From Anarhynchus alexandrinus (Eukaryota > Chordata > Aves > Charadriiformes > Charadriidae), in contig VUYV01000046.1 in the NCBI GenBank assembly GCA_008711295.1, forward strand, positions 665,997 to 729,996: DNA of 64,000 nucleotides, given 5' to 3'. This document shows, piece by piece, positions 35,027 through 44,999 of the stretch; the first letter of the stretch is position 1, and each line of letters opens with the position of its first letter. The notes under the pieces are model-generated. The model saw only the letters and a list, made by a program, of their open reading frames with translations. It was not told the origin of the DNA and did not search any database. The position numbers and the translations under genes were made by a program.

Positions 35027-35313
35027 AAACTCTTGAGTGAGAAAGAAGCTGAAATAGCTTCTTTACAGGATTATCTTTACGCTGGGGATAGAGATATGCA
35101 AATACTCTGCCCTACTCACATCTCCAGACTGTCCGTGTAGCGTGCGGCTCCAACAAATTTGCAGCTCCCGATTTCAAAGCTTCATTCTGAGTATTTTTCA
35201 AATGGCAAATATCCAACATTAATAATCCACATAGCAGAACTGGGAGGAGGCTGCTGCGGGGGCAGCAGTATCACGTTGAACTTCAAACAGTCTTTTTAAT
35301 AGTCAGAACAGTG
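35027..35313 (+). promoter_or_regulatory. Candidate FRNK promoter / noncoding first exon
   Basis: The segment begins after a TATAAA at 34997-35002, contains an octamer ATGCAAAT at 35096-35103 and a GC-rich purine patch near 35242-35270, and ends at a consensus splice donor, GTG|GTAAGT, at 35314. It lies 660 bp upstream of the exon containing M693, where FRNK translation begins. FRNK is known to start from a noncoding exon in this same intron. The match of place, TATA-like box and donor is suggestive only. The exon start given here is an estimate. Confidence 0.25.
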
Positions 35314-35974
35314 GTAAGTAGCGAACGAGTTTTACTACTGTCTTGTACTTTGTTGAAAATGTTGCCTTTTGACCTGAACGTTTGGAAGCTGAGTGAATAC
35401 CGTTGGATATTTCTGTTTTGCTAAATTAGTTTGCTGAATGTGTTCCTGGTTAGGCTAAAATGTAAGAGCTGAAGACATAGTATTTAAGATGTTTTTTGAC
35501 TGCTTTGTTTAAAAAAGAAAAAAATCCCAGTGATCTGAAGCTGTTTTAAGTTTCAGTAAAGAACATTTTCAGTTTGTTTTGAACCTTTGCAGCAGTTCAG
35601 TAGAATAATTTCTTGTGAAAAGTACGTTTTCCTGCAAGTAAGTGCTCGATTGACTGTCTTCGAGGATTTCTTTGTGTAATTCCACATCAAAAGAGCTGTT
35701 AATGTGCAAAAAAATTTTGTACAAGATCAACCACAGCTTTCTAAATACTCGGTGCTGCTTCTGTTACTAAAAGCATGTGGTAATCCTACAGAGGTATTTC
35801 TTCCTGATACTGGTTTTCAGAAACCTGACCAATATACATAAAAGAAGTTTGTGTTTCAGTTCTCAGTCACTTTGTTGAACAGTATGCATTAGTCTGAAAA
35901 ATGTGGGAGCTCTGGGGAGAGGTTTGTCAGACAATGAACTGGAGTTTTACTTAAATGTAATACATTTTTCGTAG

Positions 35975-36086
35975 TACAATACTGGAGGAAGAGAAGCTGC
36001 AGCAAGAAGAACGAATGAGAATGGAATCCAGGCGACAAGTCACAGTATCCTGGGACTCAGGAGGATCGGATGAAGCTCCTCCCAAG
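35975..36086 (+). CDS. PTK2: PTK2 (FAK) exon with the FRNK start codon and first proline-rich motif
   Basis: This 112-nt exon (acceptor TTTTTCGTAG, donor GTAGCT) completes S677 and encodes T678 to K714: TILEEEKLQQEERMRMESRR, then QVTVSWDSGGSDEAPPK. It covers the linker after the kinase and the start of proline-rich region 1 (APPK|PSRP across the junction), which binds the SH3 domain of p130Cas. M693 (ATG at 36021, context AGAATGG, a strong Kozak match) is the known start of FRNK, the kinase-free inhibitor of FAK. Phase 2 in, 0 out. Confidence 0.97.
36021..36023 (+). promoter_or_regulatory. FRNK translation start (M693)
   Basis: The ATG at 36021 opens MESRRQVTVSW. It has A at -3 and G at +4. 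An in-frame ATG two codons upstream (M691, at 36015) has a similar context. In published chicken FRNK, translation starts at M693. The product is FAK without FERM and kinase domains, which competes for adhesion targeting. Confidence 0.75.
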
Positions 36087-38961
36087 GTAGCTAAGACTGC
36101 AAATTACATGTGTTTAAAAAACAAACAGAAACCCCCCTTTTTATTTCATTTATTTCTTCAAAGTCTCCTTTGACGGGTTTGTTGAAACAATGGCATTCTG
36201 GCCAATTTTGTCATCATCTGCTAATACTGGCCTGAAATGACCCAGCTCTACTTGAACTCTTATAGAAGTGATCCATGCTATAACGTTGCACTAACGATTT
36301 TCTGTTTCTTGTTGTTTAACCTGTAAAAGACTCCCATAGTTGCCACAAAATTGTTTCTTGGCCTTTTCTTTATTCTTTCTTGTAGCGCTCCTATGAAACT
36401 TTAGCTAGTGAGCTCTCAGACCGATGTTCAGTTTACTTATAACACATCAGTGAGAGGACAGAAATCAACTACTTGCATTTTCCTTATTCTGGACAGAAAA
36501 ATAGGGGTTTGCTTCCAAGGACCTTACGTGTTTTAGTTTACGCTTGATTTTGTTTCATTACGTGTCTGCCCTGTTTGGATGTCGCTGATGTGTTTTGCAG
36601 CTGTGGTAGTCAAACCTCACCAGTTGCTGAGCACTTTCTTCTCTCGGTAACTCACCTTCTTCTAATCAGAGTTATTTTGCCCTTTAAAAGATCAAGCCTG
36701 TATTTTGAAGAGTTTCATTTTATGCAGCCGCCAATGTAATGTGGAATGTTATCTGTGTTCTGATCAGTTTGTGATGAATTCCTGTAGCTCTTCACTCAAG
36801 CTCTGGTGCTAATAACGATTTCACTATTACTCGTGTGGCACCTTCTGCTGCGCACATCCCCCAACAGTCAGAGGAAGGCAACTTATTTTTGTTAGGTTTT
36901 GTTTCCCCATACCCTGGTTGTTGCCTGATAGATTTCTGAACTTCCTTCTGCCTTCTGATAGTTTTATGGCAACCAAGAACTATGGGCAGTGGAATTGCTG
37001 CTTTCTTTTCAGAGTTAAAAACAGCAAACAATCCATCAACCTGTTTAGTCATCTGAGATTAACTAGCAGGATTTGGTGTGTATATAAACAGACAATGTTC
37101 CAAATTGCAGAAGCAGATAAACTGCATAAATTGGAACAATATGCTACTTAATTATTACAACCTTGTTTGAAGAGTTTGTTTAGTCTTTGAAGCTTTGGGG
37201 CTAATCCAAATAGAATAAGTACCTTTACTAATGTAATATATGAGCTACACCATGTTAGAAATTATCATCATTAGAGCTTCAGGTGTGATATATAAACTGA
37301 AGCACTTGACAAAAAGATGTGTTAAGATCAAAATTAATTCTACCACTGCATATCCTTTTTGAGAGGGTCAATATATCCTCACTGTGTATGTGATGCAGTT
37401 GTTGGTTGGGGTTTTTTATACAGTGTTTTTGTGTAGAATATGGATGTATGTACTAATGATATTTGAACAAGTTGAATTTCATATATCTGAGATTTTAAGT
37501 ATCTCTTGAGTTATTATCTAATTTTCTAATGGTGACAGCTGATTTTTTTTCTTCCAACAATTCATTTTAAAAGTTTCAGATCTTCATACATCTTAAACTC
37601 CATTTTATTTATAGCCTTAAATTCCTACACATTCTCAAATAATTCACGGATATCACAATTTATACTACGAAATCACTTGCATCTCACAGTGATTTCAATT
37701 AGCAACCTTAGACAGAAACTATCCTAGTACAGAATGATAATGACATTTTTCATAAAGTGATGATAAAATTCTGCAATCTCAAAGTAATGTGGTGGTCACC
37801 TTTAGCTACGAGAAGGACTGAAGGAGCCCATTTGCAGAGTGATGAGGTTTGGGGTTTTTTTTTTTCCTTCTTGGGTTGATTTTTCTCCTGAAACACCCAG
37901 CAGCACTGTCCCTCATCCAAAAAAAAAAAATATATATACCTTTGGGGGTTAATATTGGACAAAGTAACAGAACACTTCTGCTTGGAGTATAAAAGCACGT
38001 TATTCAGAGCAACATTTTCCAACATTGCTGCTTTCAGTAGTGTGAAATTTCTATACCTATTTTGGCAAAAGGATGATCTCTTCAGTGGGTGCAGAAACCC
38101 CGGCGCCTTTTCGTGCAGTTTGTAATAGTGCTGTCTGAATTTCTGGTGACTTTTCTCATGTGTTCCTGTGATTACACATCTTGTTTGTTTACGTGTGAAG
38201 TGTTGCCCCTCTCTTGGAGGGGTAGAGCAGGACAGTCAGGTAACGACTCTCGCTGGCTGTTCTTTAGCTCTCCTTCCTAACAGGCGCTAGTTCTCCCTTG
38301 TTTTTTCTTGGCTGGGAATGCGTTGCAAAACTAAGTGTGGATAACAAACCGACCACGGAGTTCAGAACACGATCAAAAGCACCTTCCATGTTGAGGCAGT
38401 TAGTTACATAGAAGTTAATTATCAGAACCAACTTTAGTCCTCAGTATAACACACGGAAATATTCATGCTAAACAAACCCGTTTGATTTGTGTTCTGACTG
38501 AAGCAAAAGAATTTACTTTTGGGAACGGTCACAAAAGCAACAAATTAATAGCAAAATGTTATGTACTGCAGATTGTGAACTTAGAAACAATGCTACAATT
38601 GCACCTGGAAACTTGATTTAAGAATTATGTTCTTAGCTGATGCCCTCTTTAGAGTTAAACAGCACAGAGCAGGTCATTTAGTGCAAGCAATTAAATATGC
38701 ATAAAGAATCCACAGAGCAAGCATTATTTATTGACATTCCTCGCAAACAATCCAGCTGCTTCCGTTTCCAAGGAAAAATGGAGGAAAACTTAATTTTAGT
38801 TGTTTAAAAAAACGTTAGGCGTTTTAGAATATTTATTTCAGGGGTTTTGTTGAGCTTGCTTTTGTGATGCACCACCTGTAAATGTTTGTCTCGCTGAGGA
38901 GTAATTTTCTGGTTTTAGTTTTCTGTTTCTAAAGTCTCTAAAAATTCCTTTACGTTTACAG
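36087..38961 (+). other. PTK2: PTK2 intron, 2.9 kb
   Basis: Unique AT-rich sequence with no CR1 copy or gene recognised. Acceptor CCTTTACGTTTACAG. Confidence 0.6.
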
Positions 38962-39048
38962 CCCAGTAGGCCTGGTTACCCCAGCCCGAGATCCAGTGAA
39001 GGGTTTTATCCAAGTCCACAGCATATGGTACAGCCAAATCATTACCAG
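38962..39048 (+). CDS. PTK2: PTK2 (FAK) exon: proline-rich region 1 end, S722 and S732
   Basis: This 87-nt exon (acceptor GTTTACAG, donor GTACTA) encodes P715 to Q743: PSRPGYPSPRSSEGFYPSP, then QHMVQPNHYQ. It completes the SH3-binding motif APPKPSRP. It holds S722 (YPSPR) and S732 (YPSPQ), known serine phosphorylation sites of FAK. Phase 0 on both sides, so it could be skipped in frame, though nothing in the sequence says that it is. Confidence 0.97.
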
Positions 39049-40276
39049 GTACTACAATTAACACTGCGTGTGCTTTTTTTTTTCAAATGGGGGGTTTATA
39101 ACTCAGTTGCAGCTGGTGGGATCGATTCACTTCTTACACGGTTTAGTTTCATTGAATTCTGTTAAATGGTTTTTGTTTTACATCAGAACAAACACTGAAC
39201 TGAGCCTGGTCGGTTTACTCCAAATGGCAAATGTTTTCATATCTGATATGGTGCTCAGGTTCCTAAAACTACAGTGAAACACATCAGACGTTTTCATTTT
39301 TATTGAAGGAATGTGGTGTTCATGTTAACATTTGTGCTAAGCTATAAAATTACCTTCCTTCTAAAATGGCATTGACTGGTGGACTTTCCTCAGGCTTATT
39401 GATGCTCTGCTCCCTGATGATTCTCTGAAACATAATTTTCTGTTGGCTGAGAGCTGCCTTTAGATCTACCACATCGTACACTTGCACGTTTTGCTTTTCT
39501 TCCTAACACTGCTGAAGAAATTTAAAACAAAAGTTTGTCATGAAACTACTTTAAACATTCTTGGCTTTGTTGAAAGCTGCAGCCATGTACAGCAGTCTCG
39601 GTCAAGATTATTTTTTTTTTCCATGGAGAGGGGGACGTTTTCATTGTTTTAATGAGTACTTCACACTCATTAAAACTACTTTGATTTTCCTGTGGAGACA
39701 TACTCAGGCTGTACAACTAATCACACTAATTATGTGCTGTCACTCAAGACTTAAGCTTGTAACATACACTAGGGGGTACGTTTTTATATGGCTCTGTAGG
39801 GTGATGTGTGCAGGCTCCTATTAACTTGAGTATGAGCTCTGCATGTGTAGCTCTTACAAATGTATCAATAGATTTATTTTTGTTCATCAGAGGACTTTGA
39901 TCTGCCCATTCCATCAGAGGACTTGACTGCAAAGGTTGAAACATGCTTTCTAATGCCGCTGTTTTGATAGGCATCCTCAAATAGTTCAGTTATCCTCAAA
40001 AGCTGCAGTTGTATTTCTGTGTAGTTATAGTTATCCTCAAATAGTGATGTTCTGATAAGCATCCTCAAAGACTTAAAAAAGAGGTTTTGTGACGTATTTT
40101 GCCTTGACTTCTATCTTCTGATGTTGCTTCCCCTCCTTCCTCTCAGTGACTGCTTAAATTGAGTCATATTTGCTCCCTTGGTGGGCAAGGAGCTATTAAT
40201 TATGGGGAAGCATAGGTCTTACTAGTATAATTCTGGGGTTTTTTTAATTTATTTATTTATTTATTACACCCTAAAG
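39049..40276 (+). other. PTK2: PTK2 intron, 1.2 kb, with short TATCCTCAAA repeats
   Basis: Unique sequence with a small degenerate repeat cluster at 39885-40070 and an (ATTT)n run ending at about 40264 just before the acceptor CACCCTAAAG. No gene is seen. Confidence 0.6.
39885..40070 (+). repeat. Degenerate minisatellite-like cluster
   Basis: CATCAGAGGACTT occurs twice (about 39888 and 39912). ATCCTCAAA occurs four times (about 39973, 39992, 40033 and 40060), two of them followed by TAGT and two preceded by TAGGC or AAGC. Spacing is irregular, so it is a decayed local repeat rather than an array. Confidence 0.55.
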
Positions 40277-40414
40277 GTGTCTGGCTACCCCGGTTCTCAT
40301 GGGATACCAGCCATAGCAGGCAGCATTTATCCTGGGCAGGCTTCTCTCTTGGATCAAGCAGATTCCTGGAACCATCGGCCTCAGGAAATACCAGTGTGGC
40401 AACCAAACATGGAG
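40277..40414 (+). CDS. PTK2: PTK2 (FAK) exon: central linker
   Basis: This 138-nt exon (acceptor CACCCTAAAG, donor GTATCA) encodes V744 to E789: VSGYPGSHGIPAIAGSIYPG, QASLLDQADSWNHRPQEIP, then VWQPNME. This is the low-complexity linker between the kinase and the second proline-rich region, part of FAK and of FRNK. LLDQADSW differs from the LLDQTDSW of other FAK proteins. Phase 0 on both sides. Confidence 0.97.
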
Positions 40415-42059
40415 GTATCATGAACTGACACATCTGTTGTTGCACTCTGTACAGTAAATACACTTTTTTTTATTATTTAGGTACATCTGGAGATTATTGT
40501 AGGAAAACTCTGGTTTTTCTGGTTTCTCTGGTATTTTTTAAATTGTCTTACCGCAGTGGGGTGGGAGTCATGACTGAATTCTCATCTTTTTGAAACAAAT
40601 CCTCCTGTGTAAGGTTGGGCACAAAGTGTACTCTTTACACAAATTCTTGAAGTTATTACTACTTATCTTAATTACGTGAGGGATTGCAAATATTTTGCAT
40701 TTGTTAAAAGAAGGCTTTACTGAAACTTACTGCTGTTAATAGAGATAGGAGCATTCATGTAAAAATACGTTATATCATTACTGTTTAAAAATACCTCTCA
40801 TGGGAGATACCCAGCATAGCTAAAGTATCTGAGGCTTCTCCGTAACTTATCCAGAACAGAAAATGAAATGGTCTGCAAAACTGTTCTTGAGTTGTATTCC
40901 TGTTAGGTGCTTTTCAGCCTGTCGTGATTGCCCAAAGCTGCTGCAAGGAACATCAAATTAATTCCCCCTTTAACCTTTCATCTGTTGTGGTTTTTTTTCT
41001 ATTCTCCTCCAATATTTTATACTTTTTTTCATTCCGTTTTATTCTCCCACAAAGATTCACTTTGTGCAGCTTCTGTCTTAAATCTGTTTCCTCTCTAACC
41101 AATGGCTCTATTCCCTGTGCCTCTGATAAACATTTTACTGAAAACTGAGGCTTATCCGGTAAATACAGCAGATAAGTGTCAAAGTCTTTCATTTCCTCTG
41201 CTTACTCTTGGTTGATTTGGCCATATACTCTGCCGCTGCAGCTCTCTGCCATGCTGTTGTTGTTCACACTGTATGTAGTTGAGGGTTGTAGTCCCAGGTA
41301 GTTCAGCATCCCTGGAGATTATTGACTGTAGAAACAACTTGGTCTAACTACTTTGTGCTTGAATTAAGTGTTGTGGAAGCATGTGAATGCTTTGCAAGTG
41401 TTTGTAATAATAAGTTACAGTCAAAGTTTTCATAAAAGCTTGGGAAGTTGCTTACCTAAAAACAATGTCAATGAAGTTTGTTACCAAACTCCCCTTGGCT
41501 TCTTTAAAAGTACTAATATATACAGTACTTGCTAATGGTTTCCAGACAGCATTGCAATATGGTATGTTCAGTGTTGTAAGCTTAAGACATGCATAAAAAC
41601 TTACTGAAAAAATCAGTAAAATGTTTTTGTGACATGCTTTGCAAGTGTCAGCTAAAATTGAAAAGCATATTGGAGTAAAAAATGTATCTTGCAGCTTTTA
41701 ACAACTGAATAGTTAGATTATTGCTCAAGACCAAGAAAACAAAATTGATAAATCTGGTTTTGTTGTCCAACTTAAATGAAGTGCGATATATGATGTGACA
41801 ACGTTACTGAAAAACAGAACAGAATTTTTCAAATCTTTTTGGTTCCAGTGAGTAGGAGCAAGGCAGATAAAATGTCTGTAGTTGGAAAGAGTTTCTTCTG
41901 ATGGTCTGCTTCAGTTTATAAGGAGTTAAAGGAACTCCGCTTGACTGCTGTTGTGCGTTTGGGCTTTTAAAAATCTATTCTTTTATAATCTATAAGTTTT
42001 TGCAGCTGTTTATACAAATTTTAAGTTGTGAGACTGAATAAAGTTACTTTGTTTTGGAG
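40415..42059 (+). other. PTK2: PTK2 intron, 1.6 kb
   Basis: Unique AT-rich sequence with no recognisable gene or repeat. Acceptor GTTACTTTGTTTTGGAG. Confidence 0.6.
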
Positions 42060-42191
42060 GACTCGGGCACTTTGGACATACGAGGAATTGGCCAGGTTCT
42101 ACCCACACATCTCATGGAGGAGAGATTGATACGACAACAACAGGAGATGGAAGAAGATCAGCGCTGGCTTGAAAAAGAGGAACGGTTCCTG
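42060..42191 (+). CDS. PTK2: PTK2 (FAK) exon: charged helical linker
   Basis: This 132-nt exon (acceptor TTTTGGAG, donor GTAATG) encodes D790 to L833: DSGTLDIRGIGQVLPTHLME, ERLIRQQQEMEEDQRWLEK, then EERFL. The second half is highly charged and probably helical. Phase 0 on both sides. It is followed after only 59 nt by the candidate cassette exon at 42251. Confidence 0.97.
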
Positions 42192-42250
42192 GTAATGCTT
42201 TGTTTCATAGTGCTTCTTAATTCATTATGATTTCTCTTTTTTTATTGCAG

Positions 42251-42355
42251 CTTGCTAAAACTGATCACTTCCGTGAAATGAGAGCATATACTGAACGTAG
42301 GAGTCACTACCAAAATGTAGTTTTGGAAGAAGTTTTTAAATTAAGTGTTCAGCTA
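42251..42355 (+). CDS. Candidate in-frame cassette exon of PTK2 (105 nt)
   Basis: A 105-nt open segment follows a strong acceptor (CTCTTTTTTTATTGCAG) and is followed by GTGAGTGAGT, two overlapping consensus donors. Read in the FAK frame (phase 0) it has no stop over 35 codons: it begins LAKTDHFREMRAYTERR and ends LEEVFKLSVQL. It is phase 0 at both ends, so inclusion after L833 and before K834 would leave FAK and FRNK in frame. The segment is charged, like the helical linker it would extend. Against it, the intervening intron would be only 59 nt, very short for a vertebrate, so it could instead be used as a mutually exclusive partner of the upstream exon, or not at all. I do not recognise it from known FAK isoforms. 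Confidence 0.4.
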
Positions 42356-44721
42356 GTGAGTGAGTCCTGTATTATAAATACCTTGAACAGCTGAGTCTTT
42401 TAGTCAATCTCACTTTATTCGGTTGAGCTTTTATGTGCGAGAAGTTGTGGGTGTAATTCTGTAGTTCTGTGCCAATTTGGAGATTGTCTGTTTGTTCTTA
42501 AGGAGACAGATCTGTGCATGCTCTGCCCCTAAAAAAGGGATAACCATCAGCCATCTAACAACCCTGACTGTAGTAAGAGTTGTAAGCAGTCTTGCACTGG
42601 AGGACTAATGAGACACGTTAATGGGAAGAAATAATTTAAGAGAGAGTTCTGTGAGGTGAGGAAAAAGCTCTGAACATCACCAGGAGGAGAAAGAAGAGAT
42701 GCATTGGTAATGGGATCTTCTGTTGCTGTTTCTCTGCAGTTCCATGTTTTCTTGTTGTCAGTGCCACTGGTGTATGTTTTTTAGTTCAACCCTGGCTTCC
42801 CGGCTGTCAAAATTCAAGTTCTGAGTTAAAAATTTTCCTACTCGAAACTGATGGCTACAGATGGAGCAGAAGGTGGTGGTAGCACCTGTACAGGCTCGTG
42901 CTGGGGGAGCTGTGGGTGCATGAGCTTCACTTGGGAGGTGGATAATTCACAGTGGTGTGGTATGGGTTGTCACAAACATCCGTCGCATGTTTGGTCTTAA
43001 GAAGCGTATTTTGAGGAATGTTTCCGTTCGGAAAGCTTTTATGTTGTATATAGTTACAAAACGTGCCTGTGTAAATGCAGGTGCCATAGGTTTGTTACGG
43101 GAGGTAAGTTTGAGTAAATACACTCTCTGTTTAAAGCAGATGATGATAATGGTCCGTGGTTTCTGTAAGAGTTCTCTGCACCGTCTAGAGCTGTTCTCCA
43201 GGAAAATCTAAGTTGTACAGATGAATTATTTTTATTTTAGACACCAAAACTGCTGGTCATGATTGTCTCGCAGAACTTGAAACAGTCTTTTAGGTATCCT
43301 GAAGCCAGGACGTTGAGTTCCTTGAAAATAAGGATTTATGCTTTATTCTACAGGAAGCCAGTGGGCGGGAATGGAGAGCAGATCTTGTATGTAGACGATG
43401 TTACCAAGACCTTATTCCTTGCCAATTGAATTGTCTTAGTCTCTCAGGGGTTTAGTTATGTATGGTATTCCGAACTGTTCAGAGCAGCTGATGGCTGTGA
43501 AGACAACCAAGGTGGGATAAATCTCTCCTAGCTCTTGAGAGCTACTGATAGATGCCTCCACATTCAGTACATGTTCTAGCCAAGATCCAGATTGCGCCAG
43601 AGTTAAGATGTTACTTTTGATTAAAGGATGTTGAAGTTTGCTTTTGGCTAGTTTCCTTGTTAAGTGCACTTGGGAATTTGCGGTTTGTCATTGGATGACT
43701 GTAAAGAAACCACTGTACCCGGATTGCTTTGTCCGATTTATTACAAGCTGAAGAGTGGGAGGGGAAAGGAAAATTTCTTCCCTAATTTAGGCATTAGCTT
43801 TTCCAGTCTTGAGTGGCACCAGTTGCTTGTGACTTTCACAAGGCCAGGAGGTCAAATTGATCCCATTGTCGGTTAAAACTTTCAAGATGGTCAAGAACAT
43901 TTTGAGGAATTAATATGCTTACTGAGAATGAGGCATGGTGATTTCAGGTGGCAGTAGATTGTGTGGAAGCTTTCTGCAGAAAACTTTGACCTTTCTGAAC
44001 TTTCTGGCTTTTTCTGAAGAATAGATGATAATTGTTTGTAGTGTTGTTACTCTCTTGTGATTGAACCATTAGGATGGTTATTGGCCCCCAAATTGCTGCT
44101 TGAGGGAGTTGCTGTTTTTTCTTTTGATCTTGATACGGTCTTAGCATATGTTTGGAAAAGAATTACTGTGTGTTCATGATGCGTTAGTTTTTATTGCAAG
44201 GAGACACCATCTCTGTTGTCACCCCCTGCTCAAAGGAGAGCGAGCACTGATGAATTTGTGAGCAGCCATACAGCTCTGCAGCTTTGCCAGAGCTGGGTTT
44301 GGTTGATGTAAACACTTAGAGCATTAAAAAGGCAAAACCCAGAAAGTTTGCGTGGAAGTAAGCATGAACTTAAATGGCCAAAATGAGGAATTTCATTTTT
44401 TTTTCTTGGAGCAGTCATTTTGACTATACAGCCTTTGGGGTTTATATGGGAATGGCCTGTTACAGATTATTATACTGTGTCAAAAGCTAAACAAGCTAAT
44501 GATAGCCACAGGGTATATTTGAACCCATAGCAGGATGTGTGTCAGAGGAATCTTCAGTTTATTAACGGGTGTTTCTTGGAAAAGGAATGTGGTTTTCTAG
44601 GTTTAGCCATGAAGAAATCAAGATGGTAAAGTCACTTGTGGGGAGTCACTCTTAGAGGCCTTGCAGATCTCCAGAAGGATATCCACAGTTCACACATGAC
44701 AGTCCAAACACAGGTCCATCG

Positions 44722-44999
44722 TAGAAATCACAGAATGGTTAGTGTTGGAAGGGACCTTAAAGATCATCTTGTTCCAACCCCCCTGCCATGGGCAGGGACA
44801 CCTCCCACCAGACCAGGTTGCTCAAAGCCCCGTCCAACCTGGCCTTGAACACCTCCAGGGATGGGGCAGCCACAGCTTCCCTGGGCAACCTGTTCCAGTG
44901 TCTCACCGCCCTCACAGTAAATCATTTCTTCCTAATACCCAGTCTAAATCTACCCTCTTTCAGTTTGAAACCGTTACCCCTCGTGCTGTCACTACACAA
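44722..44999 (-). mobile_element. CR1 LINE 3' fragment
   Basis: Minus-strand 5'-truncated copy of about 280 bp. The + strand starts with AGAAATCACAGAATGGTTAG, the complement of the CR1 3' end, then AGATCATCTTGTTCCAACCC, TGCCATGGGCAGGGACACCT and the complement of the [20 protein letters not shown] tail. It ends near the complement of the CSDRTRGN motif. The terminal octamers are poorly preserved. Confidence 0.9.
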
